Positions 1 to 6,139 of a stretch of 9,261 nucleotides of DNA are shown here, in pieces. The translations under genes were made by a program, and so were the position numbers. The stretch comes from Pseudomonadota bacterium (lineage in GTDB: Bacteria; Pseudomonadota; Gammaproteobacteria; Natronospirales; REEB76). The notes under the pieces were generated by a model that was given only the letters and a program-made list of their open reading frames with translations, did not search any database and was not told the origin of the DNA. The stretch's first letter is position 1; each line of letters begins with the position of its first letter. The stretch lies in assembly GCA_021779005.1 (NCBI GenBank), contig JAJYBN010000031.1, positions 1 through 9,261 on the forward strand, in the 5' to 3' direction.

Positions 1-1
1 C

Positions 2-313
2 CCCTGGGTGTGGATCGCCATCCTGGTGCTCTTGGCGACCGGTTTCTACATGCTGTTCAGCACCTTCGGCGGATTCCGGCAGTCACCATCCTTCGTGAAC
101 CTGATGATGGCCCTCGGCATCCTGATGATGTTGCTATATGCGCATCTGTTCTTCGCGCCCTACCGGCGCTTGCGCCACAGCGTCGAAGTCAATGATGAGG
201 ACACAGCACGCAAGGCCATGAGTCAGATCCGTATCACCATGCTCATTAATCTGATCCTGGGATTAACGGTGATCCTGGTAGCAATGCTGGGTGCTTATTC
301 GTACTTCGATTGA
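2..313 (+). CDS. CopD-family integral membrane protein, 5'-truncated by the window edge
   Basis: The reading frame is open from the first complete codon (Pro-Trp-Val-Trp-Ile), so the first in-frame GTG at position 8 is not the true start and the N-terminal part lies outside the window. About 103 residues remain, with three hydrophobic stretches: near WIAILVLLATGFYMLF, near NLMMALGILMMLLYAHLFF and near MLINLILGLTVILVAMLG. The HLFFAPYRRLRHSV loop followed by a short charged stretch and a last helix is the C-terminal pattern I associate with small (about 150-residue) CopD-like membrane proteins. Known members are inner-membrane proteins linked to copper handling, mostly without proven function. 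It is not part of the copper cluster further right, which is on the other strand. The family call comes from pattern memory only. Confidence 0.6.
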   Translation, partial: PWVWIAILVLLATGFYMLFSTFGGFRQSPSFVNLMMALGILMMLLYAHLFFAPYRRLRHSVEVNDEDTARKAMSQIRITMLINLILGLTVILVAMLGAYSYFD

Positions 314-357
314 GTATGCCGCGCGGCGGCTTTGTTCATCGGCTAGGGGTCAGAATC

Positions 358-876
358 ATGTCAATACTCAACGAATCGGAACTACTACTGCAAATATCTG
401 AATTATCAGTTGCATTCGCTGGCTTTGCGGGTATCGGAACCGCTTTGGGCGAGCATATCAATCCAAAGGAACGGCAAGTGGATGCCGGGCGTCTGACGAA
501 CATGCTGATTGTAAGTCTGAGTACTGCCATGCTGGCGCTTGTTCCGTTTATTCCAACCTTGTTCGGACTCGAAGAGTCGTCGGCATGGCGCATCGCTGGC
601 GTCTCGGCGCTGATGGTGATGGCGGTTTTCCTCCCAGGAATTGCCATGCGTGCGAAGCGCATGAAGCGATATGCGGGCTACAGCACTCGAAGGAATGTAA
701 TCAGTTTCGGCCTTGCCGCTTTCGCCGCGTCCAGTTTTCTTTCGTGCGCCCTCGGCTTCCCATTGCACCACCCATCAGCAACTTATATTTTAGGACTGGC
801 TGCGCTTCTGCTGATAAGCTCAATCCTGTTCTTCTCCGTTATTGTCTCGTTCCTTCGACCGCATGCGCCGGATTAG
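358..876 (+). CDS. Uncharacterised multi-pass membrane protein
   Basis: I do not recognise a named family. The ATG at 358 is preferred because AGGGG (345-349) sits eight bases upstream. A TTG at 310 in the same frame would add 16 residues and overlap the upstream stop, but it has no ribosome-binding site. The 172-residue product begins MSILNESELLLQISEL and then has an amphipathic or membrane segment, SVAFAGFAGIGTALG. Four further hydrophobic segments lie near residues 48-70, 78-98, 114-136 and 142-167. The basic stretch RAKRMKRYAGYSTRR separates the third and fourth. The ELSVAFAGFAGI motif recurs in unannotated bacterial membrane proteins, as far as I recall. It follows the CopD-like gene by 44 bp on the same strand and could share its transcript. 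Cellular role unknown. Confidence 0.65.
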   Translation: MSILNESELLLQISELSVAFAGFAGIGTALGEHINPKERQVDAGRLTNMLIVSLSTAMLALVPFIPTLFGLEESSAWRIAGVSALMVMAVFLPGIAMRAKRMKRYAGYSTRRNVISFGLAAFAASSFLSCALGFPLHHPSATYILGLAALLLISSILFFSVIVSFLRPHAPD

Positions 877-918
877 GTAATGCAGTGAATACCGCGATTT
901 ACAGCGCATGATCCTTAA

Positions 919-926
919 ATTAAAAA
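919..926. repeat. Left 8-bp target-site duplication, ATTAAAAA
   Basis: ATTAAAAA directly abuts the outer end of the left inverted repeat. The same eight bases abut the outer end of the right inverted repeat at 1699-1706. Extending the match by one base on either side fails, so the duplication is exactly 8 bp. AT-rich 8-bp duplications are produced by several insertion-sequence families, including ISL3. Confidence 0.8.
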
Positions 927-946
927 GGGTATCCGGATTAGCGTGT
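927..946 (+). repeat. Left terminal inverted repeat (20 bp)
   Basis: GGGTATCCGGATTAGCGTGT here is the exact reverse complement of 1679-1698. The match ends at 946, since the next base pair differs. The repeat starts with GGG at the outer edge, as in many transposon ends, and contains the internal palindrome ATCCGGAT. It lies 38 bp downstream of the vapC stop codon. Confidence 0.85.
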
Positions 947-984
947 TGTTCCAGTTCATTCGGGATATGGAAATTCTGAAACAC

Positions 985-1371
985 TCAAACTTGGCGAATC
1001 GGGCCCGGGTACTTTGCAAGTTGCGGATCAACAGTGAGCAGGGTAATGCCTTCAACCATTGCCTGCGCCACCAATAGACGATCAAATGGATCCTTGTGAA
1101 TGGGCGGCAAACCAACTACCGCCACGACGTGCTCGCTTGTAATGGGGAGTTCCTCATAGCCATTGTCCAGCAATCCACGGCGCAATAATCTCGGGTCCAC
1201 GCGGAAATCCTTCCGTCCCAAATCGTGTTTGATCGCCACTTCCCACAGATTGGCGGCACTAAAAAACAAATCATTGCGCCGATTCTCGATCAGTTTACGC
1301 GCCCCTGACGGCAGTTTTTCGGTCTGCCCGGCCGCCCACAATAGGACGTGCGTATCCAGCAGCAGCTTCAC
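985..1371 (-). CDS. vapC: VapC-type PIN-domain ribonuclease toxin
   Basis: The 128-residue product spans a complete PIN domain, the usual length for this toxin class. The acidic residues expected for a Mg-dependent RNase are present: Asp6 in LLLDTHVLLW, Glu44 in NLWEVAIK, Asp94/Asp97 in HKDPFDRLLVAQA and Asp115 in LLTVDP. VapC toxins typically cleave tRNA or rRNA and stop translation until neutralised by the cognate antitoxin. The start is GTG, overlapping the antitoxin stop by four bases (GTGA, 1368-1371). GAGGG (1378-1382) lies six bases upstream inside the antitoxin gene, so translation is probably coupled. The HKDPFDR variant belongs to the PIN subgroup usually paired with Phd/YefM-type antitoxins. 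All catalytic acids are intact and the toxin looks functional. Confidence 0.92.
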   Translation of the reverse strand: MKLLLDTHVLLWAAGQTEKLPSGARKLIENRRNDLFFSAANLWEVAIKHDLGRKDFRVDPRLLRRGLLDNGYEELPITSEHVVAVVGLPPIHKDPFDRLLVAQAMVEGITLLTVDPQLAKYPGPIRQV

Positions 1372-1607
1372 TTGCCGCCCTCGAACAGCTTTTGAATTGA
1401 CTTGGCGCCCATCTGATCAAAGTCATCAGGCACCGCAATTTCCCCGGTCAGGAACCCGAGCCGTTGGGCGGGGGTACCGCTTTCCAGCGCGGTGACCCTC
1501 ACCAAAGGCTTGCCTGCCTTGGCGATAATGAACGGCTCGCCCTTGACAGCCTTGTCCACCAGCTTTGAAAGCTGGGTTTTCGCTTCATGGATATTAACCG
1601 TGTGCAT
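1368..1607 (-). CDS. Phd/YefM-family antitoxin, partner of VapC
   Basis: The 79-residue protein begins MHTVNIHEAKTQLSKLVD and continues with GEPFIIAKAGKPLVRV, the hallmark N-terminal DNA-binding and dimerisation fold of prevent-host-death antitoxins. The remaining half, containing PAQRLGFLTGEIAVPDDFD, is the usual region that wraps and inhibits the PIN toxin. It is the first gene of a two-gene unit and overlaps vapC by four bases. It starts at the ATG at 1607, with no clear Shine-Dalgarno sequence between it and the predicted transcription start about 20 bases upstream. A perfect inverted repeat lies 11 to 43 bases upstream, as expected for autoregulation by the antitoxin or the toxin-antitoxin complex. 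Antitoxins are known to be labile to proteases; that is family knowledge and not seen here. Confidence 0.92.
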   Translation of the reverse strand: MHTVNIHEAKTQLSKLVDKAVKGEPFIIAKAGKPLVRVTALESGTPAQRLGFLTGEIAVPDDFDQMGAKSIQKLFEGGK

Positions 1608-1617
1608 GGCACATCAC

Positions 1618-1650
1618 ATATAGACTAAGTTCAGTTAGTTTAGTCTATAT
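1618..1650. promoter_or_regulatory. Operator palindrome of the toxin-antitoxin operon
   Basis: ATATAGACTAA (1618-1628) and TTAGTCTATAT (1640-1650) form a perfect 11-bp inverted repeat with an 11-bp spacer. An extra TTAGT in the spacer (1635-1639) gives a second partial pairing with ACTAA (1624-1628). The right arm overlaps the predicted -10 element, and the left arm ends 10 bases before the antitoxin start. This fits repression of the operon by bound antitoxin, which is the usual mode for Phd/VapC systems. Binding itself is inferred. Confidence 0.75.
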
Positions 1651-1665
1651 TTGAGACGGTCGCAA
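1637..1665 (-). promoter_or_regulatory. Predicted sigma70 promoter of the antitoxin-toxin operon
   Basis: Read on the minus strand, a -35 element TTGCGA (1660-1665) and a -10 element TAAACT (1637-1642) are separated by exactly 17 bases. Each matches four of six consensus bases. The -10 element lies in and beside the right operator arm. The predicted transcription start, near 1630, falls in the operator spacer about 23 bases before the antitoxin ATG. Confidence 0.5.
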
Positions 1666-1678
1666 CCCGGCAAAAAAC

Positions 1679-1698
1679 ACACGCTAATCCGGATACCC
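1679..1698 (-). repeat. Right terminal inverted repeat (20 bp)
   Basis: ACACGCTAATCCGGATACCC is the exact reverse complement of 927-946. It lies upstream of the antitoxin promoter, so the element carries its own promoter inside the ends. Its outer edge is directly followed by the right copy of the 8-bp direct repeat. Confidence 0.85.
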
Positions 1699-1706
1699 AT
1701 TAAAAA
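1699..1706. repeat. Right 8-bp target-site duplication, ATTAAAAA
   Basis: This is an identical copy of 919-926, directly abutting the outer end of the right inverted repeat. An uninterrupted target would have been a single ATTAAAAA in an AT-rich spacer between two convergent genes. Confidence 0.8.
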
Positions 1707-1779
1707 TAATAGCCATGGGAAAAATTAAGATATCCCAGTACAGCCAAGTTTGCCGAGCCGTATTAAATCGTACAAATGC

Positions 1780-2568
1780 TTACTTCATGTTTCTGGCGTT
1801 CTTGATGGCGTCATAGGCGATGTTGATTTGCTGAGCTTTCTCTTGGGCAATCTTGAGCATCGCGGCAGGCAACCCGCGGGACACCAGCCGGTCCGGATGG
1901 TTTTCTTTCATTAGCCGCCGATAGGCGCGCTTGATTTCATCGTCACTGTTGGTGGGCCGCACGCCCAGCGTCTGATAGGCGGCCGCCAGCTTGTCGGGCT
2001 GAGCCCGAGCAGATGCACGTCCGCCGCCGAATGTCTGCTGGGCGCGTATGAAGTCCTCGTACTGACGCAGTTCGATGGGCGGGATACCCAACAACGCGCA
2101 GATGCGCGCGAAGATCGCTTGCTCCGCTGGATTCAGCACGCCATCAGCAAAAGCCGCCGCCAGCTGGATCTGCAGAAACATGCGCAGCAGCGCCGGATAG
2201 CCGCCGCATTCATCGCGGAAGTGGATGAGAGCCTGGTCCAGCTGGAAATCCGGTTGCTTGCCCTGGTTGAAGAGCTCGATGGCTGCGCGCTGCTGCTCCG
2301 CCGTGAGGTTCATCTGCGCCATGATGGCGCGCGCGGCTTGGATCTCATGTTCCGAAACCCGGCCGTCGGCCTTGGCGATGTAGCCCATCACTGAAAACGT
2401 GGTATTGAAGAACGCCGCCTGCGCGCGTCCTGCATCCGCGTGCGCCCAGTGTACGCGTCCGCGATTGGCAGCCAGGCTATAACCCAGAAATGCACCCAGC
2501 AATGCACCCCAGGGGCCGCCTACCATCCAGCCCAACAACGCGCCGACGATTGCGCCCCACCAGTTCAT
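1780..2568 (-). CDS. djlA: DjlA-like membrane-anchored J-domain co-chaperone
   Basis: The 262-residue protein has three parts. Residues 5-33 form a glycine-rich membrane anchor (AIVGALLGWMVGGPWGALLG) of the glycine-zipper kind known to dimerise in DjlA. Residues about 52-170 are a TerB-like helical domain with KADGRVSEHEI (66-76) and FADGVLNPAEQ (140-150). Residues about 196-262 are a C-terminal J domain with the essential HPD triad at 224-226 inside MKENHPDRL. This order matches DjlA, which stimulates the ATPase of DnaK at the cytoplasmic face of the inner membrane. Its length is close to the usual 250-280 residues. The start is the ATG at 2568, with only a GGCAGG-like site ahead. A GATAAT hexamer at 2595-2600 (minus strand) could be a -10 element, but no convincing -35 accompanies it. 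Confidence 0.9.
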   Translation of the reverse strand: MNWWGAIVGALLGWMVGGPWGALLGAFLGYSLAANRGRVHWAHADAGRAQAAFFNTTFSVMGYIAKADGRVSEHEIQAARAIMAQMNLTAEQQRAAIELFNQGKQPDFQLDQALIHFRDECGGYPALLRMFLQIQLAAAFADGVLNPAEQAIFARICALLGIPPIELRQYEDFIRAQQTFGGGRASARAQPDKLAAAYQTLGVRPTNSDDEIKRAYRRLMKENHPDRLVSRGLPAAMLKIAQEKAQQINIAYDAIKNARNMK

Positions 2569-2899
2569 GAATGCCTGCCCACAAGTAGAGAAATATTATC
2601 GCATTCATTCCAATGCGGGTTTATCGCTCGATCGGTCAGCGTGACCCGGGGTACACGCCTTCGCGCGTCTCCGAGCAATCCAAGTCGGGATAATAAGATG
2701 GCAGTCGGTGCAAATTTCAGTGTAGCGCCCGGTGTTACAGGCCCATGGTCATCTGTTGCGCATCGTTCGGTTCGGGCACTCATAGCTCCTGCTCACGCAT
2801 TAGGATGGAGACCGCGCAACGATCACCCTCGTACAGTAACAAATGTCACCTTATGTGCATGCATGTGTTCCTGTCTCCTCTTGAAGTAAACTGATGGGT
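2569..2899. other. 331-bp gap between copB and the djlA-like gene, no confident gene
   Basis: No complete gene is supported here. On the minus strand just after copB, AGGAG (near 2877) precedes ATGCATGCACATAAGG, which encodes only MHAHKVTFVTVRG before a stop. Further on, an open stretch at 2605-2748 without a start codon encodes EICTDCHLIIP, including a CxxCH heme-attachment motif. A 72-codon minus-strand frame (2565-2783) ends four bases into the djlA-like gene but reads like non-coding sequence. These pieces may be relics of a decayed gene. No terminator hairpin with a T-run was found after copB. Confidence 0.5.
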
Positions 2900-3622
2900 C
2901 TAGAACCAGAGCCGTAGACCTGCCACCAAGCGGATTTCCTCCGGGTTCTCGCCGGCGAGCCGCAGGTATGCGGCAGTCCCGCCGTAGCTGCGCGCATATA
3001 CAACACCGACATAAGGCGCGAACTCACGGCGCATCTCGTATCGCAGTCTGAGACCAAACTCGATATCGCTTAGTCCAGCTCCGATACGGCGCATCGGGTC
3101 GTCGCGGCCGTAGGCGTTGATCTCCAGTCGCGGGGTGAGAATCAGGCGCTGGGTGAACAGCGTTTCGTACGCGAACGTGGCGCGTACGGCGCTGCGTCCG
3201 CCTGGCCCGATGTAGGCCGTGGCCTCGGCGTCCACAAAGTACGGCGCCAGCCCCTCCACACCGACAGCTACCCAGTTACGCGCCGGCGCTTGGCCGAAAT
3301 CTTGACGCACACCCATCTGCAGATCCCAGAAGGCGGAAACCGCACGATCATAGAAGGCTTCGACATCAGCGTCCTTGGTACGGCCGCCGCTGCGGCTACC
3401 CTCGCTTTTCAACCACAACTTGGTCAGGTCGCCGCCGACCCAGGCCTGGGCGTCCCAATAGAGCGTGTTGCCATTGCCGCCGAAGCGGTCTTCCAACTGA
3501 TTTAACAGCACTTGGCTGAACACCGCGTTATCTTCCATCTGCACTTTGTCGCCGGCATGGGCGGTGGCGGCAGAAGCTAGCAGCAGCCCGTAACACGCGG
3601 AGAGTAAGAACGTATGGCGCAT
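2900..3622 (-). CDS. copB: Copper resistance outer-membrane protein CopB
   Basis: The 240-residue product matches the CopB/PcoB family, outer-membrane beta-barrel proteins that bind copper and act with CopA. Residues 1-23 are a signal peptide (HTFLLSACYGLLLASAATAHA). The conserved family opening MEDNAVFSQVLLNQLE follows at about 29-44. The rest has alternating amphipathic strands with motifs such as YWDAQAWVGGDLTKLW and LILTPRLEINAYG. It ends in RLWF, a terminal Phe being typical for BAM-inserted barrels. The Met/His-rich N-terminal extension of plasmid-borne PcoB is absent, which accounts for the shorter length. The gene starts 12 bp after copA. AAGGA overlaps the copA stop region and lies nine bases before the ATG, so expression is probably coupled. 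It is the last gene of the cluster. Confidence 0.92.
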   Translation of the reverse strand: MRHTFLLSACYGLLLASAATAHAGDKVQMEDNAVFSQVLLNQLEDRFGGNGNTLYWDAQAWVGGDLTKLWLKSEGSRSGGRTKDADVEAFYDRAVSAFWDLQMGVRQDFGQAPARNWVAVGVEGLAPYFVDAEATAYIGPGGRSAVRATFAYETLFTQRLILTPRLEINAYGRDDPMRRIGAGLSDIEFGLRLRYEMRREFAPYVGVVYARSYGGTAAYLRLAGENPEEIRLVAGLRLWF

Positions 3623-3634
3623 GGCAGAGGTTCC

Positions 3635-5479
3635 TTATTCCACACGGACTTCGCGAAACATGCCCGCTTCCATGTGGTAGAGCAGATGACAGTGGTAGGC
3701 CCAACCACCCCTGGCATCCGCCGAAACCAAGTAGGTCAAATAAGTGCCAGGTTGCACGTTCACGGTATGTTTGCGGGGAAGACTGCCGCCTCCATTTTCC
3801 ACCACCGACCACATGCCGTGCAGATGAATCGGGTGGTTCATCATAGTGTCGTTGATGAGCTTGATGCGCACCCGCTCGCCGTAGTTGAGGCGGATGGGAT
3901 GGGCATCGGAAAACTTGACTCCGTCAAAACCCCAGATATAGCGTCGCATGTTGCCAGTAAGATGCAGCACGATCTCGCGACCAGGCTCACGTCGATCGTA
4001 GAACGGTGTCAAATCATGCAAGTCCGCGTAGGTGAGTACCCGTCGGCCATTGTTCCGCAACCCGACACCGGGGTCGTCGAGACGCTCCATCGGCATCCTT
4101 GCCACGTTGTCCACCTCAGGCCCTCTTTTGATGGCATGCTCTTCCACCGGGACAGATGGTTTACGCATCGCGCTCATATCCATCCCTGACATGGAGACCG
4201 TATTGCTCATGTCCATATCGGGCATGGCGTGCATGTTGCCCATGTCGGTGCTGGGCAACTTTTTCTTCTCGCCCTGCATGCCGGGCATGGACATGTCGTA
4301 TTCGCCGTGAGCGCCCATGTCACCCATACCCATGGCGGCCATGGTGAGTACCGGGCGTGGATCCATGGGCGGCACCGGCGCACTCAAGCTGACGTCCGGC
4401 GTAAGCGTACCGCGGGCATAGCCGGTACGGTCCATGGATTGGGCGAAGATGCAGTAGGCTTGATCCGTACTGGGCTCCACGATCACATCGTAGGTCTCAG
4501 CCACTGCAATGCGGAATTCATCCACTGTCACGGGCTCGATATTCTGGCCGTCCGCCGCCACCACCCTCATCTTGAGTCCCGGGATGCGTACATCGAAGTA
4601 GGTCATGGCGGAGCCGTTGATAAACCGCAGCCGCACACGTTCACCGCGGCTGAATAGTGCATTCCAATCTGCAGCTGGCGGATTACCGTTCATGAGATAC
4701 GTATAGGTATAGGCGCTGACATCAGAAAGATCCGTGGGGCTCATGCGCATTTTGCCCCACAAGAGCCGCTCATCCAGCGTCTTCCAGAAACCCCGGTGCA
4801 TGGCTTCACGCAAGAAACCCGGCACTGTCTGCTGGCGGAAGTTGTAGTAGTCGCTCTGCTTCTTCAGGTTCGCGAATACTGTGAGCGGGTTTTCATCTGT
4901 CCAATCCGAAAGCATCACCACATAATCCCGCTCATAACTGAATGGTTCCGGCGTACGCGGCTGTATGACTAACGGTCCGTACAGTCCGGTCTGTTCTTGG
5001 AAACCCGTGTGGCTGTGGTACCAATAGGTGCCACTCTGCTTGACCGTAAAACGGTAAGTAAAGGTCTCGCCCGGCGCGATACCGGGAAAACTGATGCCCG
5101 GCACGCCGTCCATGTCCGCTGGCAGCAAAATTCCGTGCCAGTGGATCGAGGACGGTGTGGGCAACCGGTTATGTACATGCAGCGTCACCGTGTCACCTTC
5201 CCGCCAGTGCAGCACCGGCGCCGGTACTGTGCCATTTACCGTGGTAGCGATGCGGTTACAACCGGTGAAATTCACCGGCGTGGGGCCGATCGCCAGATGA
5301 AACTCCGTACCGGTGAGCGCCGTAAGCTCGCGTGAATCAGGACTCTTGAGCGCCCACACCGGACGTTCCCACAGTCCCAACCCCAACAGCACACCACCGA
5401 GGGCCGCGCCCTGTACGAACATTCGGCGTGAGCGGTCCAACAACTCGTCCGGGATCTCGTTATCGCGTTCTGACTTCAT
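3635..5479 (-). CDS. copA: Periplasmic multicopper oxidase CopA
   Basis: CopA/PcoA proteins are periplasmic laccase-like enzymes that oxidise Cu(I) and help tolerate copper. Numbering from the ATG at 5500, a Tat signal (DRSRRMFVQGAALGG, 22-36) is followed by three cupredoxin domains. Copper ligands are visible: HWHG (120-123), HSH (162-164), HPIHLHG (556-562) and HCHLLYHMEAGM (603-614), with Cys604 and Met614 expected at the type 1 site. Residues about 386-446 are a Met-rich insertion with many MxxM units such as MSMPGM. I prefer the second ATG at 5479 (614 residues), because GAGGGAG lies about eight bases before it. The ATG at 5500 overlaps the cupredoxin stop (ATGA) but has a weak site. All trinuclear-cluster histidines appear intact. 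Confidence 0.95.
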   Translation of the reverse strand: MKSERDNEIPDELLDRSRRMFVQGAALGGVLLGLGLWERPVWALKSPDSRELTALTGTEFHLAIGPTPVNFTGCNRIATTVNGTVPAPVLHWREGDTVTLHVHNRLPTPSSIHWHGILLPADMDGVPGISFPGIAPGETFTYRFTVKQSGTYWYHSHTGFQEQTGLYGPLVIQPRTPEPFSYERDYVVMLSDWTDENPLTVFANLKKQSDYYNFRQQTVPGFLREAMHRGFWKTLDERLLWGKMRMSPTDLSDVSAYTYTYLMNGNPPAADWNALFSRGERVRLRFINGSAMTYFDVRIPGLKMRVVAADGQNIEPVTVDEFRIAVAETYDVIVEPSTDQAYCIFAQSMDRTGYARGTLTPDVSLSAPVPPMDPRPVLTMAAMGMGDMGAHGEYDMSMPGMQGEKKKLPSTDMGNMHAMPDMDMSNTVSMSGMDMSAMRKPSVPVEEHAIKRGPEVDNVARMPMERLDDPGVGLRNNGRRVLTYADLHDLTPFYDRREPGREIVLHLTGNMRRYIWGFDGVKFSDAHPIRLNYGERVRIKLINDTMMNHPIHLHGMWSVVENGGGSLPRKHTVNVQPGTYLTYLVSADARGGWAYHCHLLYHMEAGMFREVRVE

Positions 5480-5496
5480 AGCAAGCTCCCTCGGCC

Positions 5497-6009
5497 TCAT
5501 TTGCGCCGTTCCCGCTGGATGGTGATCCTGCCGACCATGCCGGCCGCGTAATGGCCGGGCTCATGACAGGCATACTCAACGGTACCCGGACGGGTAAACG
5601 TCCAAACTAGCGTCTTGGTTTCACCCGGGGCAATAAATATGCCATTCGGATCATTGCCCATCCCCGGCATGGAGATGCCACCCTTGCCCTGCATGGGCAT
5701 ATTCTGCATGGCTTGCATCTGCTTTTCGTGCTGCGCCTGCTCGGCCTTGTCACCCAGCACGAATTCGTGAGGTAGCCGGCCGGTGTTGGTCACAATGAAT
5801 TTGACCGTCTCACCCGCTTTCACGGTGATCGAATTAGGATTAAAAAAGATGTCGTCGGCCTTGACTGCGATCACGCGATTCACGTTGCGTGCCTCGCCCG
5901 AGTGGCCGAATGGAAACACTGCCGCATGCCCGTCGGAGGCAAGCACCGGTATGGCAGTAACCGTACTCAATATGGCATACGCAGTGATAATAATTGTTTG
6001 GGTTTTCAT
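5497..6009 (-). CDS. Periplasmic cupredoxin with Met-rich insertion
   Basis: The 170-residue protein has a signal peptide (residues 1 to about 24, ending IPVLA) and a plastocyanin/azurin-like domain. Type 1 copper ligands are apparent: His81 in LPHEFVLG, then Cys148, His153 and Met158 in ACHEPGHYAAGM. Between strands, residues 98-118 form a Met-rich loop (MQAMQNMPM, then SMPGM) that plain azurins lack. The MPGM motif also occurs in the CopA insertion. Cupredoxins of this type (compare CopI of some Betaproteobacteria) are found with copA/copB and aid periplasmic copper tolerance or electron transfer to the oxidase. The start at 6009 is supported by GGGGA six to seven bases upstream. It is the first gene of the tightly spaced cupredoxin-copA-copB unit. 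The name copI is possible but not certain. Confidence 0.9.
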   Translation of the reverse strand: MKTQTIIITAYAILSTVTAIPVLASDGHAAVFPFGHSGEARNVNRVIAVKADDIFFNPNSITVKAGETVKFIVTNTGRLPHEFVLGDKAEQAQHEKQMQAMQNMPMQGKGGISMPGMGNDPNGIFIAPGETKTLVWTFTRPGTVEYACHEPGHYAAGMVGRITIQRERRK

Positions 6010-6139
6010 AGTTTCCCCATGTGTGGCTGGTTACACCACGCCGCACTGAAAATGCGCGTGGAAATAAAATTGGGTCTGAGAATAGAAGCGAGACAACGTT
6101 GATATGCTCGTGTCAACTACAAGCGCACAATGTTGACTA
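6010..6139 (-). promoter_or_regulatory. Upstream region of the cupredoxin-copA-copB unit
   Basis: This 130-bp spacer holds two related boxes, ACAACGTTGA (6093-6102) and ACAATGTTGA (6127-6136), 34 bp apart or about three helical turns. A TATTCT hexamer on the minus strand (6079-6084) could be a -10 element. The place for its -35 element has no consensus match and abuts the nearer box, which would suit activator-dependent transcription. A consensus TTGACA on the minus strand (6111-6116) has no -10 at a usable spacing. No copper-sensor gene is nearby to tie to these sites. Confidence 0.35.

Larger units (their letters stand above)
927..1698. mobile_element. Non-autonomous transposon-like cassette carrying a toxin-antitoxin module
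   Basis: This 772-bp segment is bounded by a perfect 20-bp inverted repeat and flanked by an exact 8-bp direct repeat. That is the structure left by a cut-and-paste or replicative insertion-sequence transposase. No transposase or fragment of one is inside. The only cargo is the minus-strand Phd-type antitoxin and VapC toxin with their promoter and operator. The element sits between the 3' ends of the convergent membrane-protein and djlA-like genes, so it interrupts neither. The general class is known as a mobile insertion cassette or MITE with passenger genes. The parental family is unknown: 8-bp AT-rich duplications and GG-starting ends fit ISL3, and IS1595, IS66 or ISAs1 are alternatives by duplication length only. 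Confidence 0.8.

Noticed and set aside
310..357. TTG start at 310 for the membrane protein gene, overlapping the upstream stop
   Set aside because: It has no ribosome-binding site, while the ATG at 358 has AGGGG at a good distance and gives a natural N-terminus.
927..1698. Integron gene cassette or Tn3-type unit as the explanation for the inverted repeats
   Set aside because: There is no attC core or site structure. The 8-bp duplication and 20-bp ends do not fit the 5-bp duplication and about 38-bp ends of Tn3-type elements.
1713..1736. TGGGA / TCCCA hairpin as a terminator for the djlA-like gene
   Set aside because: The stem is only five base pairs with a 12-base loop and no following T-run on the minus strand.
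2565..2783. 72-codon minus-strand frame ending inside the djlA-like start
   Set aside because: AGGAG is only two bases from its ATG, the translation looks like non-coding sequence, and no domain or signal is visible.
2835..2855. TGACATTTGTTA as a CusR/CopR copper box
   Set aside because: The half-sites are two bases apart instead of four, one is imperfect, and it lies downstream of the copper genes.
2440..2889. 149-codon plus-strand frame across the djlA-like 5' end
   Set aside because: It overlaps a well-supported gene on the other strand and has no recognisable protein character.
4229..4657. His-rich plus-strand frame opposite copA
   Set aside because: The many histidines are the antisense of ATG methionine codons in the CopA Met-rich segment, so this is a shadow.
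6111..6116. Consensus TTGACA on the minus strand as the cupredoxin promoter -35
   Set aside because: No -10-like hexamer lies 15 to 20 bases downstream; the nearest candidate is 26 bases away.
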